From Arabidopsis thaliana (lineage: Eukaryota; Streptophyta; Magnoliopsida; Brassicales; Brassicaceae), in assembly GCF_000001735.4 (NCBI RefSeq), contig NC_003076.8, positions 23,377,835 through 23,441,834 of the forward strand: 64,000 nt of DNA, written 5' to 3'. The notes beneath the pieces are model-generated. The model made no database searches. It saw nothing but the letters and a program-made list of their open reading frames with translations, and had not been told where the DNA came from. Below, one piece after another: positions 1 through 13,692 of the stretch (its first letter is position 1; each line of letters opens with the position of its first letter). The translations under genes and the position numbers were made by a program.

Positions 1-873
1 GTATTAATAATTTAATACGACCCGATAATAAATAGTTTAATGTGTCTAGACCAAAAAAAAGGTTCTGTCTAGGTACACTGCAATACATAACCGCAAACCT
101 TTTTGTTAGTATTTTATAAAAAGTATTTTATGTATGGTGCGTGTATGTGGTTGACTCGAGATAAGTGTGTAATTTTAATGCAGTGCCGCTTGCAGAAATA
201 CGCATATATTAATCTTCTTTTTTTGTCGCCATATGTGTCATTTACAAACCAAAAGTAATGTACCGACTAAAAAATTATAAAAATTGGTGATATTGTAATC
301 ATTCTTGTAGAGAAATTAAATGGGTGAATCCAATGTGTTACATGCCCGGCGGGAATTTCGGGAGTTGTATTTTTTTTTTGGTTGATGATCGAAGCAACAC
401 ATTTTTGTTTTTAAAACTTATATGTTCAATGTTATTGCACCGAAGATAAGGCCACATGCATTGATGACAAAAAGAACAAAAAAAGAAAACTTCTCTCATT
501 TTATTTATTTATGTTTAGTCAAAGTACAAACAAAATTCACTTACATACTGTTAATGTGCTTGTATGTATCGTAAATGTACCAAAATACAAATAGATCAAA
601 CAATAATCTAAATTTCCAGACATGTTCCAACTCGATAGAATGGGAAACAAAGTGATGGGACCAATTATTTCTCGAAGTATTAGATCATGTTTTGGTCAAT
701 GTATATATGCTGATATCTAATTTCGTATAGGTGGAAGTCGCTCGGTCGATAATTAAATTTCTCAAACTGTATCGAGGATTGTGATAAATTCGATGTCGAA
801 CAAAAAAAATTAAAACAGCATATGAATGTACAAATTAAAAACGTATACAGATAGTCACAATCGAATATATACT

Positions 874-896
874 TATATATATATATATATATATAT
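874..896. repeat. (TA)n microsatellite
   Basis: An uninterrupted run of TA dinucleotides, about 11 units, in intergenic DNA. It is a likely length-polymorphic marker with no other function visible. Confidence 0.9.
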
Positions 897-1737
897 AAAT
901 ACAAAACTTTTGAGTGTTGGCTTTTTGATATTTTGTTTTTTAAATAAATTTGACGTTGAAAAATAAATTCTCCCTTTTGTAAAACATTATTTTATCATAT
1001 TCAAGAAAATCCTTTAACAAAAAAACATTTTTATGTATGGACTTTTATTGAATTGAAAAATAAATGTGGATAGATATTTTGTGTGGTTGCGATGGTCCCT
1101 TGCCCCTTGGGCACTGAATAAATAATCACCTAATTTTTTGTTTCATGTAATGAATGTGCCTAAAGATAAGCATCAAGGAAAGCCATATGATCCAAATAAA
1201 TTAAACACACACTTACCATTTATTTCTTTTTTGCGTTATTATATATTCATTGTAGCATATACTAGTATAGTATTATGAAAGACACACAACCGCTTTTAAA
1301 AATGGATTTTAATGCTCGTACATTAATGCATATGAAAAGTATAGTTACTCGACATGGGTCATACAAGGGTATTTGAATTGCATTATGATTTTGTGAAGCC
1401 ATTGACATTTTAGCAGCCTTCCTTTTTTACTCGAACTTCAACTTTATTATATAAACTTGGAAGGACACTACCAAATTTTAATTAACAAGTTAACAAACGC
1501 GGAAATGTTCAAGATATGGTTATTACAGAAAAAAAAAATGTGGTGAGGCTACTCCATGCATGTGACATTTTGGGAAAATATTCCGACTTTCCAAGTAGTA
1601 TGGTTTTGTGGTGGACAGAAGATAAGACTTCTCCACTATGTCATGATGCGAACAACGTTGCCTCATTTGATTCCGATTCTTTCTTTTCCTAGCAACCCAC
1701 TAACTATAATAAACTAACTTCTAGAAAGTTCTTAGGC

Positions 1738-1738
<1 letters not shown>

Positions 1739-1772
<34 letters not shown>
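1739..1772. repeat. (TA)n microsatellite
   Basis: A longer uninterrupted TA run of about 16-17 units in intergenic DNA. It is prone to slippage and probably polymorphic between accessions. Confidence 0.9.
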
Positions 1773-1773
<1 letters not shown>

Positions 1774-4700
1774 CCACCTCTCTCGAACCCATCTAATACA
1801 GGAAGACGATTTATAATTAAAGCATAAGATGAGAAAACATCAAGAACACAAATATGGTTAGTTTAACCTGTGAAATGATGAAGAAGATTTGATTAGCCTG
1901 ATGATTGAATCCTCAATACTCAACTCCAAAATAGAGTAGTAATGGGAAAAAAAAACTCAACTCTAAAATAGAATTACTCAAATTTAAAATGAAAAAATGG
2001 GTTGGAAATAATCAATACTCATACTTGTTCAAAAGTCAAATTTTTATTATAGAGCACATCTAAATCTCCGCCTTATTGATTGATCGAATTCGAAGTAGGA
2101 TAAGGTCAATGGAAGACACGTTATTATAATGTGAAAGCCTTTCACTTAAAGGAAAAAAACCAATATTCATTTTTTTGCTTGATTTAATTTCTTTTTTTTT
2201 GTCTATTTCAAAATTGGCATAATATGAGTATATATATCCTTTTCCCATTGTCTAAGCTACAAGAAAAAAATTGAACAAACAAAAAAAAAACTCGGCATTT
2301 TAGGACGTAATTAAAGTCAAATTTAATTTCCTTTTCCTCCAACTATTTATATTTTCGAAATAATACAATATAATACACGTTAGTATCTAGAATAAAAGAG
2401 AAAAGACAAATCATTAAGAAGAAAGAAAGCACTTAAACTTACTTATAGCATATATTATTTTCAACATCCGACGTAACTAATACCGGTTCATATTTGTTTA
2501 TTCATGTTAATCATAATGAACAAAATTTAGAATTTCCAACGTCGGGAAAATTGATTTGCTTGATAAATTAAAATAACTAGAGAAGGAGAGAAAAAAGAAA
2601 GAGGTGGCTTTGAGAGTTTTTTTTTTTTTTTTTTTTGAGTTGAAAAGAACACTTTTGTTTTGAGTGATTATTTAGTTGTGAATTGGGTAAAAGCTTGACC
2701 TAGAAGATGACACGATGTTGCTCAAAATGTGTAAACATCTTTCACAAGTGCATGTGTAAGTAAAGCAGTTAAAATAATTATAAAACAAGAAAAATGATTA
2801 TTTCTTTTACTTTATTTTCCTTACTCATCATTTCATTCTTCCATTTATCTATCATTCAGACTTTGTGAGAAAGTAAGAAAGTCCTTTTAAAGAAAGTGAA
2901 AGTTTTCATCTTTTTGATTAATCCATCTTCTTTAGTTTCGCAAATGCGCCGACAACGTTTTGACTTCAAAAACAAAAGTAGAACTCGTGTGTGAAAAGCA
3001 AGATTCTTTCTTTCTTTTCTTTCTGGTAAATGTTCTAAATTGTAATTATAATATCCGAATATTGCTTTTGAAAGGATCATATATATAAATCTGACCCGAA
3101 AAAAAAAGCTATATGTCTTAGAACATGTTTCATTATCTATTTCAAAAAGATATACACAAAAAGTAACCAAAATTTATGTTGTAAGAACTTAACATGTTTC
3201 ATGCAATAAAATATATGCACACGTATGGAAATTCCATAATATAGAAAACCCTATTTTCAAAGTTGTAGCGTGCATAAAAGGTTAGTTTGACTTTTTTGTT
3301 ATCATATTTAGAGAAATTGAACTGGAGACAAAAAGGCTTTTTCACATTGTAATGAACCGAGAAAGATGAAGAAAACTTAAAATTTGATGCTAATAATTAG
3401 GAAAAAGGTGATTGTCGAAGAAGCAATATCACGCGTTGGCCCTTTTCACCCACAACACCAATCTCATCTTCACTTCTTTTTATAACGATTTAAATACTTT
3501 TAACACACTAGTGTAGTTTACAAAATAAGAATCGCCACAGTAGTCATCGCATCTTGGTGTAGCTGCTGCCGGTTTTTTTCATGAATATTTTTTTGCAATA
3601 TTGTACATTCAGAAATATCACTGAACTAAACAGTTACGTAATTAAGTTCTATACATTTAATTTAATCATAACATTTTGATCGTATTTTGTCCCCCACTAA
3701 TTAATTTTATTGGTTTATAAACATTGTTTCGATGCAAATACTCATGGCCTAGTAAGAGATTGAAAAAGATAAATTGAATTTGCAAAATTTTCCTGATAAA
3801 AATAAATAAATAAATAGATATATCAAGGAGAAGAAAATGCGTAAAGGGAAAGGGAGAGAGAGCATGCGTTACCAAAAGGGGACATCATAATTTTTGTGGC
3901 CTTTAAGGTAATTTTATTAATTGATTAAAGTGTTTCTTGATTAATTTATTAGCTTACCAAAAAGTAGATTTATTTTGTATTATAATCAACGCTTACCAAA
4001 AAGTAACTAGTCTTCCCTACTTAAAAATAAAATTAAAAACTATACCTAAGTACTACTAATTAACTTAATAACGTAAGAAAAAAAAACTATACCTTACCAA
4101 AAAGTTAGCTTAGCTCAGTTTGAAATTTTGAATACGATTGTTTGATTTTAGTGAATCTGAATAGTGAATACTTATACGATTATTCCTGTTTATTTTTGTC
4201 AACTATGTATACGACTTTAGGCGTTGCACAATTAAAAAAAACGTATACCACTTTAGGGCTAATAATATAGAAGCTCACATCTAAAAACTAAAACCCGCTT
4301 ATTATGATCTTATGATCACATATCTGATAAAATCTTTAGGCCACGTTTCGAAAGTACACACGATTTACTCCTAATTAGAGAGATTATAATATCAAACTAT
4401 AGATTTCGTGGAAAACCAAAGAAGTAAAATCATTGGTCCGCTTGATTATGTATATCTATTTTCGAAGTTTTAAGAAAAAGATGAATAGAAAAGTTAATAA
4501 CAAAGCAAATAATAAAACATGGAAATAGAGTATATGTAATAGACTAATAGTAGTTTTAACCTTTAAGCCTTTTCTCGTGCTAAAATCATGTAAGAATTCT
4601 TTTGACATTTTAACAAAAAAAATGTAAGAACATAAATAATGAGAGTCACGACAGCTTTTGCTTTAGTTAAGCACACGAGAAATCATCGATTGCAAGTTCA

Positions 4701-6959
4701 TAGTTACTATCTCGCATCCTAACTAAAATGATACAAATGCATTGAGCCTATATCTCTTTTTTTCTTTGCCATAAAGTTATTTTTTATATACATATTGCAA
4801 GAGTAAATTCTAAGGTTGAAAGTGCTGTGCCTGTTATACGTAATTAATTCAGTTTTTTTTTTTTTTTTTCTTCCGTAATTAATTCAGTTTCAGTTTTCCT
4901 TTTTTTACATACTTTCAAACAAAGTAAAGGTAGTCAACGTTTAGTTGAAAATTTTAAAGTGTGATTGATAGCCAGTATAAAGCAAGATTTTTATCTTTTA
5001 ATAGTACTAAGTTAAAATTTTAAATGACTCAAAGTAAACGCAGATATTATCACGTTTACTTTAAAACGCGTATTGACTTTGAATGACTTGAGTTTTTCTA
5101 TTTTAGCAACTAGCAAGCATAACTTTGTATATTAGTTTAGTTTAGTTTTGTTTTGTTTTATCTCCTTACAAAATCGTATTACTTTTTTTTTTGTCGGACA
5201 AAATATAGTATTACGTACTAGTTCCTGCTGGAGATCCAAAACTTCTATTATCTACGCTTTTAGTTTATAGTCCAAGTTTTGAATTGTTTTTGTCCTATTA
5301 ATTAAATCTTTAATGTTTTCATATAATCGAAAGATTTTCAAAACATATATAGACCATCATAATTTTTCTAACCCTATTAAATCATATCAGCTTCCATTTA
5401 AAACGTTGATATAATATTCATCTACTTCCACCTACTACTTGTTCTTAAAGTGTGTAACTATATATCACGTGAACTGAATTTTGCCATGAACATCTCATGA
5501 ACGAGGTACCTAAAAATACATGTTCCTGTTATTCACTTTTGAATTTTGTTTCTAATATATATCACGGAGAAAATGTTGAATTCTGAAAAGTTGACATTTA
5601 ACAAGAAATGTTGGTTAAAGACTTAAAGCCATGCTTCGAGATGCGACTTCAAATTTTTTTCGTATCACATATTTGTGTTAATGACATTTTTTGTTATCAC
5701 TCGTTTACAAGTTATCTATATCAACAAAGGCAACAAAAAAAACAAAATAGAAAAAAAAAAAAATCACCTTATATACATGAATGGTGGATTTAGATGAAAA
5801 AATGGTTGTGAAAGGAAGTCGAGAATCTAAACTAATCTAATGGAAAATTTAAATAAAATGTTAAGTTTGTCTTATAAATGCATCTCATAGTATATGTTGC
5901 ATACCACTCTCAATTAGAATAATGGTTCGAATAAAGAAAAAAACCAAATTATTTGCTTTAAAATTTATGTAAAAGAATATTAATTATTTTCTAAACAACA
6001 ATATATAAGCAAAAAGTATAATTTTTGGTGCCTTTAAAGATGTGATTGTCATATTAAAAAGAAAATTTCCCTAAAGAATTAATGGTCTAATTATTTAGCT
6101 AGCTTGTACTCCAGACCAAACCTGTTCTTCTGATGGCTCAAACTTAAAAAAACTTAGGTGATAAATGCAACGAACCAACAGAAAAAAATCAATTTAACTC
6201 ACATCCACAATTTTTTTTGGTTCATAATTACCACATCCACAATTATTATTATTACTTTTATTATACTCCCACAATATTTTTTTGCCGTATGTATGAAACA
6301 TACCAATTTTTATAGAGAGGCAGAGATACGCGTACAGCTTTTATAATTGAAAAGGGCAAAAGTAAAGTAGTACTTATTATTCACTTCTTCTTCACCTTTT
6401 CTCTTTGAATTTTCTTCTTCACTCTGCAACTTCTCTTCCCCACCTTTCTATATTTACTATTTTCTATCTTCAATTTGTTGGATCCGAAAGTTCCTTCCTT
6501 TTTTGTTTTTATTATTCTTTATTCAAAAGCCAGTTTTTGTGATCCATTTGAAATCCCAATTTGTCTACTTCTCCCAATAATAACTCTTTTTATATCTCTT
6601 TTTTTCTTCCTTTACTTCAGAAAACAAGTCTACCTTCTTCTCTTCTTCTACCTTCTTCTCTTATAAAACCTATCTAAAGCCTTTTCATTTTTTTGGCCGG
6701 TGGGATATTGTTTGAATGAGTTCAACCAAAAATCTTATATATTCTTATCCTTTTTTTTCCCGATCAGAACTCAGTTCATAAAACTTGTCTGAATAATTTA
6801 AGAACCCAACTCAAAAGATTCAATTTTTCGTTTTTCCATTTTCCTTCAAAGTCTTAGCCTAATAAAAGATTCGATTTTTATACAATTATTTAATACCCAC
6901 ATATAATTGAAGAAAGAGAGACAGAGAGATAACACAAAAGTGGAAGTAAACGAAGAACG

Positions 6960-9900
6960 ATGAGAGCTGGTTTAAGTACGATTCAACAGACTCTGACGCC
7001 GGAGGCTGCCACCGTTTTAAACCAATCAATCGCCGAAGCCGCGCGTCGTAATCACGGCCAAACCACTCCTCTCCACGTTGCAGCCACTCTTCTAGCTTCT
7101 CCTGCTGGGTTTCTCCGACGAGCTTGTATCCGATCTCACCCCAATTCTTCTCATCCTTTACAGTGTCGAGCCCTCGAGCTCTGCTTCAGCGTCGCCTTAG
7201 AGCGTCTCCCAACAGCTACAACCACTCCGGGGAATGATCCACCGATCTCAAACGCGCTTATGGCGGCGCTTAAACGAGCTCAAGCTCATCAACGCCGTGG
7301 TTGTCCGGAGCAACAACAGCAACCGTTGTTGGCCGTTAAAGTTGAGCTTGAACAGCTCATTATCTCGATTTTGGATGATCCGAGTGTTAGTCGGGTTATG
7401 AGAGAAGCTAGCTTTTCAAGTCCCGCCGTTAAAGCTACAATTGAACAGTCGTTGAATAATTCGGTTACTCCGACGCCGATTCCTAGTGTTTCTTCAGTCG
7501 GGTTGAATTTTAGACCCGGTGGTGGAGGTCCGATGACCCGGAATTCGTATCTTAATCCACGGTTACAACAGAACGCTTCGTCGGTACAATCAGGGGTGAG
7601 TAAGAACGATGATGTGGAGCGGGTTATGGATATATTGGGTCGGGCGAAGAAGAAAAACCCGGTTTTGGTTGGTGATTCGGAGCCGGGTCGGGTTATTCGT
7701 GAGATCCTTAAGAAAATTGAAGTCGGTGAAGTTGGGAATTTAGCGGTGAAGAACTCAAAGGTGGTTTCTTTAGAGGAGATTAGTTCCGATAAGGCTTTAA
7801 GAATTAAGGAATTAGATGGGTTGCTTCAGACCCGATTAAAGAATTCGGATCCTATTGGTGGCGGCGGAGTGATACTTGATCTTGGTGACTTGAAATGGCT
7901 AGTGGAGCAACCGAGTTCAACGCAACCGCCGGCTACGGTTGCGGTGGAGATTGGGAGGACGGCGGTGGTGGAGTTACGGAGGCTTTTGGAGAAGTTTGAA
8001 GGAAGACTCTGGTTTATAGGGACGGCGACGTGTGAGACTTATTTAAGATGTCAAGTTTATCATCCATCAGTGGAGACTGATTGGGATCTTCAAGCTGTGT
8101 CGGTGGCAGCTAAAGCTCCAGCGTCTGGCGTTTTCCCGAGGTGGGTTGTGTTAAAGTTTCTTCTTTTTGCTAAAGAAAAATCTCAGCTTTTATGATTTTT
8201 TTTCTTAGCCTAGATTCATGTTTTGATTCAGGCTTGCGAACAATTTGGAATCATTCACGCCATTGAAGAGCTTTGTGCCTGCGAATAGGACATTGAAATG
8301 TTGTCCACAGTGTTTACAGAGTTACGAGCGAGAACTTGCTGAGATTGATTCAGTGTCTTCTCCAGAGGTTAAATCTGAAGTAGCTCAGCCTAAACAGTTG
8401 CCACAGTGGCTGTTGAAAGCTAAACCGGTTGATCGTTTACCGGTAAGTTCCGGTTATTGAATCTTCTCTTCAACAATTGCAATGGCTTTATGATATGATT
8501 GCAGATCATAAATTTATCAGTTTTGTAATGTTTTTATTACAGCAAGCAAAGATTGAAGAAGTGCAGAAGAAATGGAATGATGCATGCGTGCGTCTTCATC
8601 CTAGCTTTCATAACAAGAACGAGAGGATTGTTCCGATCCCGGTTCCTATAACGTTGACAACGAGCCCTTACAGTCCTAACATGCTTCTTCGTCAGCCGTT
8701 GCAGCCTAAGTTACAGCCTAATAGAGAGTTGCGTGAGAGGGTACACTTGAAGCCTATGAGTCCTTTGGTGGCTGAGCAGGCCAAGAAGAAGAGTCCTCCC
8801 GGGAGCCCGGTTCAGACCGATCTTGTTCTTGGACGAGCAGAGGTTTGTTGATTTGAATGTTTGTATACTGTGATGAAAATGTTTATCTAATCGAAATCAC
8901 AAACCTGACGCTAAATACTTGCGTTTGCGTATTTCAGGATTCGGAGAAAGCAGGAGATGTGCAAGTAAGAGACTTTCTCGGCTGCATATCGTCTGAATCA
9001 GTGCAGAACAATAATAACATCAGTGTTTTGCAAAAGGAGAATCTTGGGAATTCGTTAGACATTGATTTGTTTAAGAAGCTGTTGAAGGGAATGACCGAGA
9101 AAGTTTGGTGGCAGAATGATGCAGCCGCTGCGGTGGCTGCAACTGTTAGTCAGTGCAAGCTCGGGAATGGGAAACGACGCGGTGTTTTATCAAAGGGAGA
9201 TGTCTGGTTACTTTTTTCAGGACCGGATAGAGTGGGGAAGAGAAAAATGGTGTCAGCTCTGTCTTCTCTTGTGTATGGGACGAATCCAATAATGATTCAG
9301 CTCGGGTCGAGACAAGATGCTGGAGATGGAAATTCTAGTTTCCGTGGTAAAACCGCGTTGGATAAGATTGCGGAAACTGTTAAGAGGAGTCCGTTCTCTG
9401 TTATCTTGCTTGAAGATATTGACGAAGCTGATATGTTGGTGCGTGGAAGCATAAAACAGGCAATGGATAGAGGCAGAATCCGTGACTCGCATGGCCGTGA
9501 GATCAGTTTAGGTAACGTGATCTTTGTTATGACAGCGAGCTGGCATTTCGCAGGGACGAAAACATCGTTCCTAGACAATGAAGCAAAACTACGAGATTTG
9601 GCTAGCGAAAGCTGGCGTTTGAGGTTGTGCATGCGGGAGAAATTTGGGAAACGACGAGCAAGTTGGCTGTGTAGCGACGAGGAGAGGCTGACGAAACCGA
9701 AGAAAGAACATGGATCGGGTTTATCTTTCGATCTGAACCAAGCCGCTGATACGGATGATGGTTCTCATAATACGAGCGATCTAACAACAGATAATGATCA
9801 AGACGAGCAAGGTTTTAGTGGAAAGCTGTCACTACAATGCGTTCCATTTGCATTCCACGATATGGTTAGCCGTGTAGATGATGCGGTAGCGTTTCGAGCA

Positions 9901-10218
9901 GTTGATTTCGCAGCTGTGAGACGGAGAATCACAGAAACATTATCTGAGAGATTCGAAACGATCATAGGCGAATCACTATCAGTAGAAGTCGAGGAAGAGG
10001 CACTTCAGAGAATCTTGAGTGGAGTGTGGTTAGGCCAAACAGAGTTAGAGGAATGGATTGAGAAAGCGATTGTTCCGGTGTTGAGCCAACTTAAGGCTCG
10101 AGTTTCGTCTTCTGGTACTTACGGTGACTGTACGGTTGCTCGGCTCGAGCTAGATGAAGATTCCGGTGAACGAAACGCCGGTGATTTACTGCCGACAACT
10201 ATTACTTTGGCAGTATGA
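6960..10218 (+). CDS. SMAX1: SMAX1, Clp-ATPase-like repressor of karrikin/KAI2 signalling
   Basis: Four coding exons (6960-8140, 8232-8442, 8543-8842, 8938-10218) give 990 residues, the length I know for SUPPRESSOR OF MAX2 1. The N-terminal ~180 residues are a double Clp-N domain beginning MRAGLSTIQQTLTPEAA. The C-terminal part is a degenerate second AAA+ domain: its Walker A reads GPDRVGKR (659-666), with arginine where Ser/Thr is usual. FRGKT (699-703) is the P-loop degron needed for SCF-MAX2-triggered destruction in this family. FDLNQA (828-833) is an EAR motif that recruits TOPLESS co-repressors. From family knowledge, the nuclear protein represses germination and seedling photomorphogenesis and is degraded after KAI2 perceives its ligand. 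All introns are GT-AG and keep frame. The ATG is the first in frame, following a purine-rich leader. Antisense open frames inside exon 4 are shadows. Confidence 0.97.
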
Positions 10219-12092
10219 GAGTTGTAAAACAGAGATTGGAGTTTTGTTGTTACAGTGGACTGTGGAAAAGGGTAGAGATGTAAATATGTCTCAACTGGTT
10301 TTGGCGGGGGGAAAGGGAAACAGTTAGGGGTAAAAATAGTAAAAAAAAAGGTGTTTATAGTTCTTTACTTCTTTTTGTTTTACTCCACAGTCTAGATTTT
10401 TGTTGTGTTTTATGTATGGTAACGGGAGGGGTGATTTATGTAGCGATTATAGATATATTTATTTGATAGATAAATAATGAAAGATTAATAAAGTTAAAAG
10501 TATGTTTTTGTTTTCTCAGTTACAAGATTAATCTAAAGAAGTTCAAACAATTGCATTTTCTTTAGTCGTCGTGTATATTTGGGGACCATTTGATTTAAGA
10601 AGAAGTGTAAAAGCAGTTTTTAATGGCAGAAAGAAAATCTGTAACTACTTAGGTTCTTTTGCATTTGTCTATAGAGAACGAAAAAAATGTAAGAGAAAAA
10701 GACAAAAATGGAAAGAAAAAAGGCAAACAAAAAGTTTCCAAAAAAAGAAAGATAACACACTTTAAAAGTTGAAAGCTAAAGAAGATAACAAAAAATATTA
10801 AATTAAAACAAAGTTTGGTTCACTGAATGATGAACATTGCATGTGTTTCGTCATTTAATTATATAAATTCTTCAATTATTATTGCAATTTGACCTTTTCC
10901 TCGTACTCTTTTTTTCTTTTTGTTAATAATTAATTAATAACTAGTAGTATTAAATTATTACTTTATCCTTTAGAAGCCTTACCTGTTACAACTACAAAAA
11001 GGTATGACGCAAAAGTCTCCTAGATCCAATACTTTTTAACTAAAATGTATGAAATCTAACGTATAAAGTTGTATAAATGGCTAATTGTTTGTTTGCGTCG
11101 AGATAAAGGGGGAAAAGCTGTTGTATTGTGATGTCAAAATAATTAGTACTTTAATATAGTGGTTGGATAACACTAAACATAACCTTTTTGATCAATTAGG
11201 GTAGATTTAGATTTATCGAATGCATGAGAATTGTGAAATAATTAAATAATGTATGCCCAATAAATGTGAAAAAGATGGCAACTTGTAAGAAAATTGGAGG
11301 GTTTGCTATAAATTTATTGACGCGTTTGATTTGGACAACTCAACTTCTTGTAGAGAAGACTAAGCTGTCTTCTAGTTCAAAGCTTTCATGAAATATCTAA
11401 TCTTTAAAACCACAATAGTGAATGATCCATGTGAAAAAATAATAATATAAAATTATATAATTGAGAAGATAATATAATGCTGATGTTAGAAAAAGAGAGT
11501 GTATATTAACATACAAAATTTTAAATTCAGTCATCACTAGACACAATTGTTGACCTGTACCTCATGGGTTTAATCCTGTGCATGATTGAGAAAAAAAGAA
11601 GCTAACCATTAAATTATATATAAGAATGGGCCTGAAGATAGCCCAATAAAGAGACCAAAAGAGTATGTATGTAATGTACGTAAATGATGTAAAAGTCTAA
11701 AAGAGTAAACTAGTAACTTGGTCTATTTCGAAAACAAATCGTTTAAGTAGCAAATTTGTTATGTAATTTACTTTAGTTTGGGATCAGTTTTAACAAAATT
11801 TGCTTGTAACTAAATCTTTTCGACTGTCCATTTTTAAAAGTGAGCAAAGTTGAGGCACATTTGATGAAAAAACATATCCATCATTTCTACCAAACATGCA
11901 ACATAACCTTAAATTAAAAGATCACAAAGTTCACAACTTCAAAAGCTAACCATAAATCCGAGAGATAAAATACTACAGAGTACAAGCATTCCTTTTTTTT
12001 TTCGTAGAGTACAAGCATTCCATAAGAGCCTAGAGAGAAGGGTTTCATCGATCATCCATAAACTTTAAACGACGACAAACGATAAATAAACT
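10219..12092. other. SMAX1 3' flank and intergenic DNA
   Basis: The first ~250 bases are probably the SMAX1 3' UTR, with AATAATGAAA and AATAAAG poly(A)-like signals near 10472-10495. The rest is AT-rich. A short tRNA-like phrase (CATGGGTTTAATCC near 11562) followed by an A-rich stretch could be a SINE relic but has no clear flanking duplication. I see no gene. Confidence 0.5.
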
Positions 12093-13692
12093 TCAATTCT
12101 TCACGAAGTGCACTTTGATGGAGCGAACAACATCTTCTTCGCGTATAATCTCACATATGATTACGTCTCCTTGCTTTACTTTGTTCCTCGTAAACATTTC
12201 GTTCCACTTGTATATCACAACACGATCTTTCCATTTCCCAACCTTTCTCGTTAATTCCCCGAATCCATCGATTAGATTGACCGTGCCGTCAAAGTTTAAG
12301 CCATAGTCTTTTATTACTTGCCTAGCAATTACCTACGATCAACCAACATAAGACTAGTAAATACATAGTTAATTTTTCACAACAAAGCAACATAAAGTTC
12401 AAAAGGCTTTATTACCAATATACGCCTGGAACACGATGAAGTTGAAATGAAGAACGGGTTATTGGGATCAGCAAGAAAAATTTGCGGAGTAATAGAAGCA
12501 AGAGAATCATCACGATGCTTTCTTGTAACCCTTCCTGCTGAAGAAGATCACTCAATAAGTATTTTTAGCATCAATACAAACAAAAACTAGACAAGTTTGG
12601 TTTACCTTTCTTGGAACTTCCACTAGCTTTGTTAACTTCATCACAAATCGCTGTATCATAATCATCATCATCATCATCACCAACTTCATCGCTGCTTCCG
12701 AGAGAAAGAGAAACTATCATGTTCTCATCGGTATCTCCTTCTTCTTCCATATGAGGATCACCATCACCATTGGTCTCATCTTCATCATCCGATATCTCTT
12801 GTATTTTGATAGGAGCGGTTGGCTCCAAGGGGAGGCCATTCCGGTGGATGCGTACCCAAAAGCTCCGGGAACCATCATAGGTGAATAAGAGAAAGTCTCT
12901 GTCAATAAGACCATTGTCTTTGACAAACTTTACCCAACCTTCTTGCAAGCTAATAATCACCTCTTGGCTTTTTGTCCATTGGACATTCCAAAATCTTCCT
13001 TCCGGATTCTTGAGAACAGCTGTCTGAGGGAGAGGGTTTGGATAATACCTGTTGTAGCTTCTTGGGATTACCTACGAAATGACAATGGCACACACATAGG
13101 TTAAATGTTCCACTTAGTGACAAGGAAACCAAACTAACGTGACATCAAGAATTAAGGAATCAGATTTGAAGCTGAACATAGCAAATCCTAAGAGATCAGG
13201 AACAGAACCAAACTCCTAAGAAATTATGAACAAGACCAGTACCCTAGACATCAAGAATAGAACCAAACCCTAAGAAATTAGGAACAGAACCAGACCCTTA
13301 GACATCAAGAACCGAACCAAACCTTAACAAAGTTCACTTTTGGACTCTCGAATAGTAGAGGAAAGAGGATTCAAAGGTCAAGAGTAGATGAATCAAACTA
13401 ACAGTTCAACAGAACAGAGAAATCAAAAGTTATGTGTTAAACAGAAACAGAGCCAAGAGAGAAATTCATCTACTAAGGTTACACGAACGCAAAACACACA
13501 ACAAACCATTCAAGAATAATCTCATCAAAAATTCAAAATAATCTTAAGTCATTCTACAATCTAACATGACAGATAATTTGGAGAAGATAAACACGAAAGA
13601 TACTAGTTACTTACCAAAAGTTGAGAATCTTCATGGGAGTTGAAGATCTTGAGGAAATCTGGATATGGAGGAAACCCATTTTCTAACACCAT
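12093..13692 (-). CDS. Two-B3-domain (REM-type) DNA-binding protein
   Basis: Four exons on the minus strand (13692-13615, 13071-12606, 12537-12416, 12332-12093) give 301 residues. The first B3 domain spans about residues 10-105: it starts FPPYPDFLKIFN, contains LVIPRSYNRYY and FWNVQW, and ends FLLFTYDGSRSFWVRI. An acidic linker follows, with a poly-Asp run coded by a GAT repeat. A second B3 domain starts near NNPFFISTSSCSRRILVIA and ends GDVIICEIIREEDVVRSIKV. B3 domains bind DNA and REM proteins are mostly reproductive-tissue transcription factors; no target is known to me. Exon 3 has a CAGCAG tandem acceptor, so one alanine may be optional. I recall this locus as At5g57720. Intron 1 (543 nt) carries a tandem repeat. 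Confidence 0.9.
13208..13330. repeat. ~55-bp tandem repeat in intron 1 of the B3 gene
   Basis: About 2.2 units with a 54-55 nt period, recognised by the recurring phrases CCTAAGAAATTA, AGACATCAAGAA and GAACCAAAC. Units differ by several substitutions, so the array is old. It lies wholly in intron 1 of the neighbouring B3 gene. Confidence 0.75.

Larger units (their letters stand above)
1..6900. other. AT-rich intergenic region upstream of SMAX1
   Basis: I see no supportable gene in this stretch. Open frames here are short, AT-rich in composition and interrupted by homopolymers, and none has a recognisable domain. It holds two TA microsatellites (listed separately), long T tracts, and three copies of a CTTACCAAAAAGT motif near 3953-4106. 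The last 600 bases, from about 6360, become rich in CT and lead into the SMAX1 transcript; this is probably its promoter and leader. A small non-coding RNA could be present, but I cannot see one. Confidence 0.6.

Noticed and set aside
2856-3170. 104-codon minus-strand frame upstream of SMAX1
   Set aside because: Phe/Lys-rich composition is expected from AT-rich DNA, with no domain and no promoter signal.
9253-9787. Antisense open frames across SMAX1 exon 4
   Set aside because: They mirror codon bias of the real coding strand, have no domain, and lie wholly inside a known exon.
11530-11600. Possible SINE at a GGGTTTAATCC phrase
   Set aside because: No target duplication or clear A box found, so support is too weak for a feature.
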